A program made the position numbers and the translations under genes. Positions 34,442 to 44,359 of a DNA stretch of 64,000 nucleotides are shown piece by piece. Location of the stretch: NCBI RefSeq assembly GCF_002104475.1, contig NZ_NBOF01000001.1:1054001-1118000 (forward strand), given 5' to 3'. The stretch's first letter is position 1. Every line of letters begins with the position of its first letter. This stretch comes from Cognaticolwellia mytili (GTDB taxonomy: Bacteria > Pseudomonadota > Gammaproteobacteria > Enterobacterales > Alteromonadaceae). The notes under the pieces are model-generated. The model saw only the letters and a list, made by a program, of their open reading frames with translations. It did no database searches and was not told where the DNA came from.

Positions 34442-36781
34442 ATGAATTTAGCGTCAACACAAAAAACAACTCCAAAACTATTCGACTATCCAAAATATTG
34501 GGCGGAATGCTATGGAACGGCGCCATTTTTACCTATGTCTCGAAAAGAGATGGATGTTCTAGGCTGGGATAGTTGCGATATTATACTCGTTACCGGCGAT
34601 GCTTATGTTGACCATCCAAGTTTTGGTATGGCAATTATTGGCAGAATGCTTGAAGCACAAGGTTTTCGTGTTGGCATTATTGCCCAACCTGATTGGAAAT
34701 CAAAAGACGCCTTTATGCAACTTGGTAAGCCAAATCTATTTTTTGGTGTTACCGCGGGTAATATGGACTCGATGATCAATCGCTATACCGCTGAACGTCG
34801 CATGCGCCATGACGATGCCTATACCCCTAATGACGAAGGTGGCAAACGCCCCGATCGCGCCGTAACCGCTTACACTCAAAAATGTAAAGAAGCCTATAAA
34901 GGCGTGCCAATTATTATTGGTGGTATTGAAGCGAGTTTACGTCGTATCGCTCATTACGATTATTGGTCTGATAAAGTCCGTCAATCGGTATTATTCGACT
35001 CAAAAGCTGACTTATTAGTTTACGGTAACGCCGAACGACCGTTAATAGAAATTGCCCATAGAATAGCCAACGGTGAGGAAGTTAAAAGTATTACTGATGT
35101 ACGTGGTAGTGCCTTTTTAACGAATCAAGTATTACCAAATTGGAAAGGCATTGATTCTCGCAGCATTGATAAGCCAGGAAAAATTGACCCTATCATCAGT
35201 CCTTACCAAGAGATTTCAACCAAAACCTGTTCAGAAGAAGGCAAGGACGTTACGGGTGAAATAGCCAAAGATGTCACTAAAACAGCGCAACCTATTCAGC
35301 TTGGTGAATACCGAGCGAAAAAATTACAAAATGACAGTTGGGATAAGAAAAAGAAGCCTTGGGAAACTACTTATATTAACTTGCCAACTTTCGAGCAAGT
35401 TCGAGATAACAAGGTGCTTTACGCCCATGCTTCACGTATTTTTCATCAAGAAGTAAACCCGACGTCTGCCAAGCCATTAGTACAAAAACATGGCAGCAGA
35501 ATGATTTGGTTAAACCCTCCAGCTAAGCCCCTATCTGAAGCAGAAATGGATGGTGTATTTGGTTTACCTTACCAACGTGTACCTCATCCTGCTTACGGTA
35601 AAGCAAAAATACCTGCCTACGATATGATTAAGACCTCAATTAATATCATGCGTGGCTGTTTCGGTGGTTGTACGTTCTGTTCAATTACTGAGCATGAAGG
35701 TCGAATTATTCAAAGTCGCAGTGAAGATTCAATCATCGCAGAAATTGAAGACATTAAAGAAAAAGTACCTGGCTTTACTGGCGTAATTTCAGATCTGGGT
35801 GGCCCAACCGCCAACATGTATCAATTGAATTGTAAAAGTGAAAAAGCCGAGGCAACATGTCGTAAGCCATCATGTGTTTGGCCAACTATTTGTGGCCATT
35901 TAGACACCGACCACACGCCAACCATTAATTTATACCGCCGAGCGAGAAAAGTTAAAGGTATTAAGAAAATTCTTATCGCCTCTGGCGTACGCTATGACTT
36001 GGCGATACAAGACCCAGAATACGTTAAAGAGCTTGCCAGTCATCATGTAGGTGGCTATTTAAAAATTGCACCAGAGCATACTGAAGAAGGCCCATTAAAT
36101 AACATGATGAAGCCAGGCATGGGCAGCTATGACAAATTTAAAGAAATGTTTGATCATTATTCTAAGCTTGCCGGTAAGAAACAGTACTTAATCCCTTATT
36201 TCATTTCTGCTCACCCAGGAACTACTGATCTCGACATGATCAACTTAGCCTTGTGGTTAAAGCGTAATGACTTTAAGCTCGACCAAGTACAAAACTTTTA
36301 TCCGTCGCCGTTAGCGAATGCAACAACGCTTTATCATACTGAAATAAACTCACTAAAAAATGTTAAAAAGAATAGTGACACGGTGCCTGTACCTAAAGGT
36401 ACTATTCAACGTCGATTACATAAAGCAATATTACGTTACCACGATCCAGCAAACTGGCCGATATTACGCCAAGCTTTCACTAAAATGGGCCTAGCGAGAA
36501 AACTAATTGGTTCAAAGCCAGAATGTTTAGTACCAAATGAAACCCGTGGAGAGTTAAACCAACAGCATTATAAAAATAACGGTAAAGGTAAAAATAACGC
36601 ACAAGGTAATAAGACTTCACCAGGGCAAGAGAAGCGTTTTGGCAAAAAGCCAGTGACCGCTAAAAAAGCTAAGCCAGGTGAAAAAGCGAAACAAGGCTTA
36701 ACGCGTTTTTCTGACAACCAGTTTAATGACAGAAAGCCTAAAGGCCCTGTTAAGAAAAAGCGCAGTAATAACCCACGTTAA
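34442..36781 (+). CDS. ygiQ: YgiQ family radical SAM protein
   Basis: A 779-residue cytoplasmic protein. The N-terminal half is the UPF0313/YgiQ domain ([38 protein letters not shown]). Near residue 403 [17 protein letters not shown] has the C-x3-C-x2-C cluster that binds the 4Fe-4S centre and S-adenosylmethionine. The SGVRYDLA and [18 protein letters not shown] segments are conserved. The C-terminal 90 residues are a low-complexity basic tail (many Lys, Asn, Gly) likely to bind RNA or be disordered. The reaction is unknown for the family. Length is usual. Confidence 0.93.
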   Translation: MNLASTQKTTPKLFDYPKYWAECYGTAPFLPMSRKEMDVLGWDSCDIILVTGDAYVDHPSFGMAIIGRMLEAQGFRVGIIAQPDWKSKDAFMQLGKPNLFFGVTAGNMDSMINRYTAERRMRHDDAYTPNDEGGKRPDRAVTAYTQKCKEAYKGVPIIIGGIEASLRRIAHYDYWSDKVRQSVLFDSKADLLVYGNAERPLIEIAHRIANGEEVKSITDVRGSAFLTNQVLPNWKGIDSRSIDKPGKIDPIISPYQEISTKTCSEEGKDVTGEIAKDVTKTAQPIQLGEYRAKKLQNDSWDKKKKPWETTYINLPTFEQVRDNKVLYAHASRIFHQEVNPTSAKPLVQKHGSRMIWLNPPAKPLSEAEMDGVFGLPYQRVPHPAYGKAKIPAYDMIKTSINIMRGCFGGCTFCSITEHEGRIIQSRSEDSIIAEIEDIKEKVPGFTGVISDLGGPTANMYQLNCKSEKAEATCRKPSCVWPTICGHLDTDHTPTINLYRRARKVKGIKKILIASGVRYDLAIQDPEYVKELASHHVGGYLKIAPEHTEEGPLNNMMKPGMGSYDKFKEMFDHYSKLAGKKQYLIPYFISAHPGTTDLDMINLALWLKRNDFKLDQVQNFYPSPLANATTLYHTEINSLKNVKKNSDTVPVPKGTIQRRLHKAILRYHDPANWPILRQAFTKMGLARKLIGSKPECLVPNETRGELNQQHYKNNGKGKNNAQGNKTSPGQEKRFGKKPVTAKKAKPGEKAKQGLTRFSDNQFNDRKPKGPVKKKRSNNPR

Positions 36782-36807
36782 CTTTATTCACCTATTGATA
36801 AAAATTT

Positions 36808-36835
36808 AAAAGCCTAACATTCTCGCTAGGCTTTT
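36808..36835. terminator. Bidirectional terminator between ygiQ and torS
   Basis: AAAAGCCTA (36808-36816) pairs with TAGGCTTTT (36827-36835) and a T-run follows. Confidence 0.8.
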
Positions 36836-36895
36836 TTGTCATTGAACGATGCTGAAAAGATTTCGAACTTGACGAAAGTAAACCCACAGTTTTGG

Positions 36896-39847
36896 CTAAA
36901 GAGTCTCAGCATATTTACTGAGTCTATACTTCGAATCTTTAATAAGTTTGGCAATCGCTTGCAGCTGCCGTTCACTCAGCTTTTCCCTTTCAATTGCCAC
37001 TTCAAGTGCTTTACAAAGCTGGTATAGTCTAACTAATCCCAAACCAATTGCAGCACCTTTAAGTTTGTGCAACTTGGCCTGTTGAGCCGCAATAGGAATA
37101 TTTGCAAAGTCATGATATTCAGTATTAACTTGCTGGCAAAATAATTGCGCAAGTTGCTTAATTTTTTTTGCACCTAAGTACTCAATATCTTGATTAGGAA
37201 TATTAATATCTATGATTTGATACTGACTTACACTTTCAGCTTCAGCGGCTAACATTTGGTTATTATCATCATCTTGGTCATCCGTAACGCTAGGTTTATT
37301 GCCTTCAATGATAGCCGGAGTGTCGACATTAGCCATTACTTTTATAATAGTCGGTTTAAGCTTTTTCATTTGTACGGGTTTCGCAACAAAGCCATCAAAG
37401 CCAGATGAAATAAACTTTTTAATATCTTCATTAAATACGTGAGCAGATACCGCAATGGTTTTCAGAGATGTTTGCTTTTCTTGAGCGATAACTTTAAGTT
37501 GTTGAGATAGTGCAACGCCGTCAATATCGGGTAAATTAATATCAAGTAATGCGAGATCAAATAACTGACTTTGCATAATCTTAAGCGCACTTGCACCATC
37601 TTTTGCTGCAGTTACCTTATGTCCTAGCTTTTCAGTTAATGCGCAAGCAACTTCAAGATTAATGTCATTATCCTCAACGATAAGCACATTAAATTTTTGA
37701 GTTAATTCTGCTGACGGCATAAACAACCTTTTCTGTGCAGTAATTTCGTGTTTTGACGCCTGCTGCAATGGAATAGTAAACGAAAAACAACTGCCACGAC
37801 TTTCTTCACTTTCTAGAAATAATCGTCCATGCATTGCAGATACTAACCGCTGACATATAGCTAAACCCAAGCCAGTGCCTGCGGTGCTTTGTAAATTTTC
37901 TAATTGTGTAAATGCTTTAAAAACATCATCTTGCTTACTTTTTGCAATACCACATCCGGTATCAGTAACGGCAAAGGTTATATTTGAACTGCCCTGATGC
38001 TCTATATCATTTGCTGTTATTGATAATGTAATACTGCCTCGTTGTGTAAATTTAATGGCATTGTTAATCAAGTTAATCAGTACTTGTCGCAATTTCCCTA
38101 AGTCAGCTAAACGCCAGTTATCAATACCGGTGTCTTGTTCAAAGTGTAACTGCAAGGTTTTATGCCCAGCTCGTGCGGTCATAAGTTGTACAACATCTTG
38201 ACCCAGTTTTACTAAATCAATAGCGCGGTAAGAAAGCTCAATATGGCCCGCTTCAATTTTTGAATAATCTAAAATATCATTAAGAATATCGAGTAAGCTT
38301 TCACTAGAATATAAAATTGTTTGCGCAAATTTATTCTGCTCTGCCGTAAGCTTAGTATCGGTTAGCCGCTCTAACGTGCCTATCATACCGTTCATTGGTG
38401 TACGTATTTCATGACTCATACTGGCTAAAAATACAGATTTAGCCCGATTAGCTTGCTCCGCTTGCTGTTTTGCTAAAGCATGCGCCTGAGATTCACGGTT
38501 AAGTTTTTCATTAGTAGAAGTTAGCTCTTGCGTTCTTACGTCCACCAGTTGCTCTAAATTATCTTTGTGAAGACGTAATTCTTGTTCAATTTGACGCTGC
38601 TCATATTCAAGCTTTTGCTTTTTAATCGCATGTGTACGAAAAACATCCAAAGCATTTGCCATATGTTTAAATTCTTCATCAACAGATGGCTCTACGGTGA
38701 TTTCTAAATCACCTGCGGCTAACTTTTCAATCGCATGAGTATGTTTTTGTAGTTTAAAAACAATGCCTTGATAAACAACTTTCCACATAACAAAAATAAT
38801 GACAATCAATGATAATAATGTGGTAAATAAAAAAACATTTTGTGACCATGAAACCAGTTTCTGGTGCTGCTCACTGGTACGTGTGGCAAGCTCACCTTGT
38901 CGATTAACTAGTGTTAATATGCCAAAATTTAATTGATCTAATTGCTTAGATATATGCTGGTGCAGTAAGTTTTGGTTTTGTGAAAGCTCAATTTCTGTTT
39001 GCTGTAAGCTTATTAATCTTTCAAAACGCGCTAATTTATTAAGTGATACCTGCGCCAAGTTCAATCTATATGGATCTGTAATAGCGCCCACTAATTTTTT
39101 TATCAATAATAAATGCTTACTCTTGCGGATAGTAAGATTATCTAACGCCTCAAATTTTTCTGTAGTAGTTACCAAAGTAGCAATTTGTTCTAATTCAAGT
39201 GCATGACGCTCTAATGCTGACATTTTGTCGAGTAAATTGAGATCTTCATCAATAATTAAATCAATATCTTGGTGTGCCTGTTGTACATTTTTGGGCTGGC
39301 CAACTAAATCATACAACCCTGATAGACGAACTAATGCAAAAGTGCTTGCGTTCGCTACTTGTGATTGTGATAGCTCTCTTATTTCATGCACCGCATTATT
39401 TACAATTGAAAAATATATATCTAATTGCACTCTATTGATGATTTTATTTTTAGCAGTGCTGTCAAGCTTATCGATATCTAGGCTAATTTCATTTTTAAGA
39501 GTAGATAATTCAACTAAATTTTTATTATTAATATTGAGCAGTGCAAGTGCAGCGAACTTTTCTTCAATGGCTAAGTGCAAGCTTACTAATTTATCACTGA
39601 ATTCTTGTCGTTGGGCTTCATCAGTGGTATTTTTCAATAATGTTGTAGTATGCGTGATCTCCAAGCTAATATTAGCCAATGCCCTCGCGCTTGAAAGCGT
39701 TGGTAGCGTTTGCTGAATAATCGTATCACCTGTACTGGCAATAAGGCTCAGGCCATTCCATGCAACAATACTCACAAAGAGTAATAGACCAGCAACAAAA
39801 CTAAAGGCAAATAAAAGTTTATTGCCTATACTTCGGCGAAAGTACAC
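36896..39847 (-). CDS. torS: TorS-type hybrid sensor histidine kinase
   Basis: A 983-residue inner-membrane kinase. The start is GTG at 39845-39847, with GAGGAAA upstream. A first helix (about 8-30), a long helical periplasmic sensor (31-325) and a second helix (about 335-355) are followed by HAMP, HisKA ([13 protein letters not shown]), HATPase ([23 protein letters not shown]), a receiver (LIVEDNDIN and [11 protein letters not shown]) and a C-terminal Hpt domain ([12 protein letters not shown]). This is the TorS phosphorelay layout. It senses TMAO through TorT and phosphorylates TorR. The adjoining torT and torR support the name. Confidence 0.92.
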   Translation of the reverse strand: MYFRRSIGNKLLFAFSFVAGLLLFVSIVAWNGLSLIASTGDTIIQQTLPTLSSARALANISLEITHTTTLLKNTTDEAQRQEFSDKLVSLHLAIEEKFAALALLNINNKNLVELSTLKNEISLDIDKLDSTAKNKIINRVQLDIYFSIVNNAVHEIRELSQSQVANASTFALVRLSGLYDLVGQPKNVQQAHQDIDLIIDEDLNLLDKMSALERHALELEQIATLVTTTEKFEALDNLTIRKSKHLLLIKKLVGAITDPYRLNLAQVSLNKLARFERLISLQQTEIELSQNQNLLHQHISKQLDQLNFGILTLVNRQGELATRTSEQHQKLVSWSQNVFLFTTLLSLIVIIFVMWKVVYQGIVFKLQKHTHAIEKLAAGDLEITVEPSVDEEFKHMANALDVFRTHAIKKQKLEYEQRQIEQELRLHKDNLEQLVDVRTQELTSTNEKLNRESQAHALAKQQAEQANRAKSVFLASMSHEIRTPMNGMIGTLERLTDTKLTAEQNKFAQTILYSSESLLDILNDILDYSKIEAGHIELSYRAIDLVKLGQDVVQLMTARAGHKTLQLHFEQDTGIDNWRLADLGKLRQVLINLINNAIKFTQRGSITLSITANDIEHQGSSNITFAVTDTGCGIAKSKQDDVFKAFTQLENLQSTAGTGLGLAICQRLVSAMHGRLFLESEESRGSCFSFTIPLQQASKHEITAQKRLFMPSAELTQKFNVLIVEDNDINLEVACALTEKLGHKVTAAKDGASALKIMQSQLFDLALLDINLPDIDGVALSQQLKVIAQEKQTSLKTIAVSAHVFNEDIKKFISSGFDGFVAKPVQMKKLKPTIIKVMANVDTPAIIEGNKPSVTDDQDDDNNQMLAAEAESVSQYQIIDINIPNQDIEYLGAKKIKQLAQLFCQQVNTEYHDFANIPIAAQQAKLHKLKGAAIGLGLVRLYQLCKALEVAIEREKLSERQLQAIAKLIKDSKYRLSKYAETL

Positions 39848-39891
39848 TGTAGTTTCCTCGTATAACGGCGAATCAATGTAAGGATGATGTT

Positions 39892-40935
39892 ATTTTAGTA
39901 AAAATACGATTAATTGTTTTATTCTTTATATTTAATTACTTATTGAGTTTTTCATCTCTAGCTCGTCTTCAAACTCAAGCCAAAATAAACAATCAATTAA
40001 TTAAGAGCCCAATTAAGCTTTGTGCAGTCTACCCTCACTTAAAAGACTCTTACTGGCTTAGCATCAATTTTGGCATGACTGAACAAGCAAAACAAAGATC
40101 TATTAAATTAAAAGTACTTGAAGCCGGTGGATATCAAAATACAGATGAACAATTAAAACAAATAGAACAATGTATTGACTGGCAAGCAGATGCAATACTC
40201 GTAGGTTCAGTGAACTTTGAACAACTAGACCTAAAGCTGGCTCAAATTAACAAGCGAACCCCCGTTTTTGCACTAGTTAACGAAATATCCACCGAGCATA
40301 TTACCGGACGAACTGGCGTGTCTTGGTATCAAATGGGCTATAAATTAGGCGCTTACCTCGTTAACAAGCACAACTCAGATAATAACTCAAAATCAACGAA
40401 ACTTGCTTGGTTCCCCGGCCCCAAAAGCGGCGGAGGTAGCTTGCAATCAACAAAAGGGCTACAAGACGCATTGGCAAAAAGTACGATTGAAATAGTAACA
40501 ATACAACATGGTTTGAATGAAAAGATAAGTCAATTTTCATTATTAAAAGATACTTTAAATAAATATAAAAACTTAGATTACTTAGCAGGCAATGCTGTTA
40601 TGGCAGAAATGGCTATCAATGAAGTTGCCGATATAACCATTACTCAGCGTCCTAAAATTCTTAGCCACTATCTTAGCCATGCGGTATATCGAGGCATTAA
40701 ACGCCATAAAATATTAATGGCAAACTCTGATCAAATGGTATTACAAGGAAAAATGGCAATTAACCAAGCGGTTGATTATATCCAAACAGGTAAAAGTAAA
40801 GTACTTCTAGCCCCTGAGATTATTACCATCCATCAAGGAAATATTGATAAAACAAGTGCAGAATTATCTTTATCACCAAGTCACTTTAAACCACTGTATG
40901 ATATTAATGTTGGCACTTTGAAGCTAATTAACTAA
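39892..40935 (+). CDS. torT: TorT-type periplasmic TMAO-sensing protein, unusual start
   Basis: A periplasmic binding protein of the sugar-binding (type 1) fold, with VYPHLKDSYWLSINFGMTEQA and LEAGGYQNTDEQLKQIEQC typical of TorT. It carries the signal to TorS. The frame has no ATG or GTG before its signal peptide. From ATT at 39892, seven bases after AAGGA, it reads VKIRLIVLFFIF and ends SFSSLA, an ideal signal, giving 347 residues. TTG at 39943 would lose the signal peptide. Either ATT is the start or one base is missing after an ATG at 39887. It overlaps the end of torR by eight bases. Confidence 0.82.
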   Translation: MLVKIRLIVLFFIFNYLLSFSSLARLQTQAKINNQLIKSPIKLCAVYPHLKDSYWLSINFGMTEQAKQRSIKLKVLEAGGYQNTDEQLKQIEQCIDWQADAILVGSVNFEQLDLKLAQINKRTPVFALVNEISTEHITGRTGVSWYQMGYKLGAYLVNKHNSDNNSKSTKLAWFPGPKSGGGSLQSTKGLQDALAKSTIEIVTIQHGLNEKISQFSLLKDTLNKYKNLDYLAGNAVMAEMAINEVADITITQRPKILSHYLSHAVYRGIKRHKILMANSDQMVLQGKMAINQAVDYIQTGKSKVLLAPEIITIHQGNIDKTSAELSLSPSHFKPLYDINVGTLKLIN

Positions 40936-41656
40936 TGTCTGCTGCAAATAAATAGCCTTCTCCATGGATAGTAATAAAAATTTCAGGCTCTTTGGGGCAA
41001 TCTTCAATTTTATTACGTAACCGGCGCACCAGCACATCTATTGTTCTATCGTTTGGTGCGTCAACTCTATGTTCAAGAAGATTAAGTAAGCGATCTCTGC
41101 TTAATACTCGACTTGGATTAGCAACAAAAGCCACTAACATGTCGTACTCTGCTTTCGTTAATTTTACTGGCGAATTATTTTTCAGTAACTTTCGTTTTGG
41201 AATATCGAAAGTACATTGGCCGAAGCGAAATAGATCATCATCCTCAGCTTGGCTTGCAAGTAAATCCTCTGTCGATTTCTGTTCTGTTAATGAAATTCGC
41301 CATAAAATATTTTTAACTCTAACTAGTAATTCCCTTAATTCAAAAGGTTTGGTGACATAATCATCTGCCCCCATTTCTAGCCCAATTATTTTATCAATAG
41401 CATCTGTACGCCCTGTCACAAGCACGATGCCAACAGTAGAATGACTACGTAAATTTCGAGTGATCATCAAGCCGTCTTCATCTGGTAAGTTAATATCTAA
41501 CATGATCAGGTCAATGTGATTACTTTCTAATACGACATTCATTTGTGCTTTATTTTCAGCTTCACTAACCCTATAGCCGGCATGTTGAAAATACCCTACC
41601 AGCTTGGCACGTGTTATCGCCTCATCTTCAACAACTAAGATATGTTTATCATTCAA
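40928..41656 (-). CDS. torR: TorR response regulator
   Basis: A 242-residue OmpR-type regulator. The receiver domain (1-120) has VVEDEAITRAK, MLDINLPDEDG with the phosphorylated Asp and TGRTDAIDKIIGLEMGADDYVTKP. The C-terminal winged helix has NRTIDVLVRRLRNKIE reading as NDRTIDVLVRRLRNK. The start is TTG at 41654-41656 behind AGGAAATTAGGT. By synteny it controls the tor genes after phosphorylation by TorS. Candidate TorR boxes lie in the 156-base gap to torF. Confidence 0.92.
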   Translation of the reverse strand: MNDKHILVVEDEAITRAKLVGYFQHAGYRVSEAENKAQMNVVLESNHIDLIMLDINLPDEDGLMITRNLRSHSTVGIVLVTGRTDAIDKIIGLEMGADDYVTKPFELRELLVRVKNILWRISLTEQKSTEDLLASQAEDDDLFRFGQCTFDIPKRKLLKNNSPVKLTKAEYDMLVAFVANPSRVLSRDRLLNLLEHRVDAPNDRTIDVLVRRLRNKIEDCPKEPEIFITIHGEGYLFAADIS

Positions 41657-41713
41657 ACCTAATTTCCTGTCCAGTTACAAATTAATAACTATTTATAAAT
41701 ATTTTTACATATT

Positions 41714-41745
41714 GTGTTCATTTATCTACGCAATGCTGTTCATAA
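41714..41745 (+). promoter_or_regulatory. Candidate TorR boxes upstream of torF/torR
   Basis: GTGTTCATTT (41714-41723) and CTGTTCATAA (41736-41745), 22 bases apart, are close to the Escherichia coli tor box CTGTTCATAT. The two-turn spacing would place dimers on one DNA face. Confidence 0.55.
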
Positions 41746-41812
41746 GCGTTCTTTACAATAACCCCATCGAAAATAGTTTGTCTGATTTACATCAATCTTG
41801 AGGTACTAAGTT

Positions 41813-42574
41813 ATGAATAAAGTAATAAAAAGCGCTAACAGCCTAGTTATTGGCACAATGCTACTCTCTGCCCCTTTTATTGTCAGTGCAGAACAAAATA
41901 AAGAAAAGTTATTCAATGGTACTTTTAGTGGTTCATTAGAAATAGCCAGTGATTATGTATTTCGTGGTGAGTCTGAAGTTGCTGACGGTAATATCCCAGC
42001 AGTCAAAGGCAGTTTAACTTGGACACACGAAGATGGTATTTATGCTGGTGTTTTTGCTGCGACTAATCAGTTTGAGTCGACACCTGATATTAGAGCGGTA
42101 TTTGCACCTTATATTGGAAAATTTGGTACTTTTGGTGATAGTGACATCAGCTATAATGCCTTTATTTTTCATTATACTTACCCTGGTGTCCAAGATATGG
42201 ACTACACCGAACTTTGGATGACAATTGCCAAAGATTTCGGTCCCGTAAACCTTAAACTTGAAGTCACTCCAACCTTAAATGACTGGTTTGGCGTTGATGG
42301 TTGGAGTGGGGTTAATTACGCTCTACATCCAAGTAAAACATTTGCCAATGGTATTACACTCTCAGGCTCAATTGGCTACCAAGATTTATCTGGAGAAAAT
42401 GCGGAAGGTTGGGCTCATTGGAACTTAGGTGCCAGTAAAAACTTTTACGGCCTTAATATTGATGTACGTTACCATGATTCAAGCATTGATAGCTCACATA
42501 AAGTTTATGGCTCAGAACAAGGGCAAAAAATATTTGATAACCGTTTAGTTTTTAGCGCAAGTAAAAGCTTCTAG
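41813..42574 (+). CDS. torF: TorF family putative porin
   Basis: A 253-residue outer-membrane protein of the TIGR02001 family. A signal peptide (about 1-27, IVSAEQ) precedes strands with the family opening GSLEIASDYVFRGESEVADGNIPAVKGSL and a final aromatic SASKSF. Porins of this group are often found with tor genes, where they may help TMAO cross the outer membrane; that role is inferred. It is followed by its own terminator. Confidence 0.85.
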   Translation: MNKVIKSANSLVIGTMLLSAPFIVSAEQNKEKLFNGTFSGSLEIASDYVFRGESEVADGNIPAVKGSLTWTHEDGIYAGVFAATNQFESTPDIRAVFAPYIGKFGTFGDSDISYNAFIFHYTYPGVQDMDYTELWMTIAKDFGPVNLKLEVTPTLNDWFGVDGWSGVNYALHPSKTFANGITLSGSIGYQDLSGENAEGWAHWNLGASKNFYGLNIDVRYHDSSIDSSHKVYGSEQGQKIFDNRLVFSASKSF

Positions 42575-42616
42575 CCATAACAAGTTTCAGATTAGTCAGT
42601 AATAAAGCAAGAGTAA

Positions 42617-42644
42617 AGTAGGCATACATTATATGTTGCCTACT
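42617..42644 (+). terminator. Probable terminator after torF
   Basis: AGTAGGCA (42617-42624) pairs with TGCCTACT (42637-42644), with CTTTAA following. It is a shorter stem than the others. Confidence 0.55.
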
Positions 42645-42665
42645 CTTTAAATCATGTTTCGAGCA

Positions 42666-42765
42666 TATACCCCCACCCCACTTGAAGTGCAATTTCAGAA
42701 TTAAGCTAGGACATCAGGTCAAGACGCGTTATGTAGATAATGGTTATTCTCTTCAACCAATGCCC
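42666..42765. mobile_element. Shortened copy of MITE-like element
   Basis: Shares TATAC, CCCACTTGAAG, TGCAATTTCAGA, TTAAGCTAGGACATCA and, after an internal deletion of about 110 bases, TATTCTCTTCAACCAATGCC with the larger copy at 61054. Its right end is lost. An open frame at 42682-42933 runs through it and is not a gene. Confidence 0.7.
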
Positions 42766-42780
42766 TATCGACAAATCACT

Positions 42781-42863
42781 GCGTTCATTCTCAATTTATT
42801 TCTATTCACATTCTTTCACAAACTCACTCAAGCTGTCATTTATCACTTCATCGTTATTCATAT
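42781..42863 (+). promoter_or_regulatory. Candidate TorR boxes before torECAD
   Basis: GCGTTCATTC (42781), CTATTCACAT (42802), GCTGTCATTT (42832) and TTATTCATAT (42854) resemble the tor box CTGTTCATAT and recur at roughly helical spacing. Individual matches are weak. Confidence 0.4.
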
Positions 42864-42955
42864 TATTTTTTTAAAATTATACCGTCAAAAAAGTTTTATT
42901 AGCTCAACAACCAATACCGCTGAATTAATTTAATAAACAAGTAAGGAGTTTCGAC

Positions 42956-43129
42956 ATGACTGCGAAACAAGTAAAGAAAGAAGAAAATAAAAAGAGCAAG
43001 TTCAAAGAGCTTAGGGCACTTGGTTTTATCATTGTGGTGCTATTTCCCGTATTGAGCATTTTCGCTATCGGTGGTTATGGTTTGATCATTTGGTTAATTC
43101 AAGCATTTGGCGGTGTAGTTGCTCACTAG
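42956..43129 (+). CDS. torE: TorE/NapE-like small membrane protein
   Basis: A 57-residue protein with AAGGAG nine bases before the ATG. After a Lys/Glu-rich N-terminus (KKEENKKSKFKELRALGF) it has one membrane helix (about 22-50, VVLFPVLSIFAIGGYGLIIW). The helix and KFKELRALGF motif match the NapE/TorE family. It lies 36 bases before torC. TorE is thought to assist the cytochrome in some marine TMAO operons; no precise role is known. Confidence 0.85.
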   Translation: MTAKQVKKEENKKSKFKELRALGFIIVVLFPVLSIFAIGGYGLIIWLIQAFGGVVAH

Positions 43130-43165
43130 CATCTCAATATAATTAAGAAAAACGAGGAGTATCAA

Positions 43166-44344
43166 ATGAAATGGTTAGTAACCCTTTGGCAAACACTCAA
43201 TACACCAGCCAAATACTTAACACTAGGTTCTATCAGCTTAACGGCCTTTATTATGGGCATTATTTTTTGGGGTGGTTTTAATACTGCAATACAAGCAACC
43301 AACACTGAAGAGTTCTGTATTGGTTGTCATAGTATGGAAAGTAAACCTTATAAAGAGCTACAAGAAACTGTGCATTGGTCAAATCACTCAGGTGTACGAG
43401 CAACTTGTCCTGATTGCCATGTCCCTCATAATTGGAGTCGAAAGATAGCTCGTAAAATGGAGGCTTCTAGCGATGTTTGGGGATGGTTTTTTAACACCGT
43501 TAATACCGATGAAAAATATGAAGATAAACGTTTAGAAATGGCGTCTAGAGAATGGGGTCGCTTCGATCGTGATGATTCACTTGCCTGTAAAAATTGCCAT
43601 AACTATGACTCGATGAAATGGGATGAAATGTCAAAACTAGCGCAAAAGCAAATGAAGCGCGCCGCAGAAAAAGATCAAAGTTGTGTCGACTGTCACAAAG
43701 GTATTGCGCACACATTACCTGACATGGGTACAGCACGTGCGCCTGAGTTGATCGCTGAGGTAGGAACAGGACCAAGTAAATTCACGAATGAACAAAACTA
43801 TTTTTCAGCGTTAACTAAGCCACTATTTTTCAGCTCAAATGGTGATGTAGAGGCAGGAACACTTAATGTAGCAACTAAGGTTAAGGTTTTAGAAACCAAA
43901 GATAATCGAGTCAAAATTGCCATTGAAGGTTGGCGTAAAAAAATGGGTGCAGGTCGTGTTATCTACTACGATTTCGGCATTAATATGTTAACGGCACAAT
44001 TATCAAAAGACGCAGCAAAAACCGAAGGTGTCATCAATGCTTTTGAAGAAAAAGAAGATGATATGACAGGCTTAAAATGGCAACGAGTTGAAAGCCAATT
44101 ATGGACTGACGCTGAGTACTTAATCACCGAACAGCAACCACTTTGGGATTATGCAAGAGATACCTTTAGAAGTAGTTGTAGTGTTTGTCATACCCAACCT
44201 GATGAAGCTCACTTTGACGCCAACACTTGGCCAGGTATGTTCCAAGGCATGATAGCTTTTGTCAATATGGATCAAGATACCCAAGCACTTGTGCAAAAAT
44301 ACTTGCAACAACATTCTTCCACCTTTGTTAAAGAAAAGCATTAA
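43166..44344 (+). CDS. torC: TorC pentahaem c-type cytochrome
   Basis: A 392-residue membrane-anchored cytochrome. After an N-terminal helix (about 17-38) come four haem sites in the NapC/NirT domain (CIGCH, CPDCH, CKNCH and CVDCH) and a fifth in the C-terminal domain (CSVCH near residue 340). It takes electrons from menaquinol and passes them to TorA in the periplasm. AGGAG lies eight bases before ATG. It ends 15 bases before torA. Confidence 0.96.
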   Translation: MKWLVTLWQTLNTPAKYLTLGSISLTAFIMGIIFWGGFNTAIQATNTEEFCIGCHSMESKPYKELQETVHWSNHSGVRATCPDCHVPHNWSRKIARKMEASSDVWGWFFNTVNTDEKYEDKRLEMASREWGRFDRDDSLACKNCHNYDSMKWDEMSKLAQKQMKRAAEKDQSCVDCHKGIAHTLPDMGTARAPELIAEVGTGPSKFTNEQNYFSALTKPLFFSSNGDVEAGTLNVATKVKVLETKDNRVKIAIEGWRKKMGAGRVIYYDFGINMLTAQLSKDAAKTEGVINAFEEKEDDMTGLKWQRVESQLWTDAEYLITEQQPLWDYARDTFRSSCSVCHTQPDEAHFDANTWPGMFQGMIAFVNMDQDTQALVQKYLQQHSSTFVKEKH

Positions 44345-44359
44345 TAGGAGTTAATTATC

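Noticed and set aside
42682-42933. Open frame of 83 codons between torF and torE
   Set aside because: It runs through the MITE copy and the candidate TorR boxes, has no ribosome site, and its product has no recognisable features.
44120-44341. Minus-strand frame inside torC
   Set aside because: It is a shadow of the haem-binding coding sequence, whose motifs are certain.
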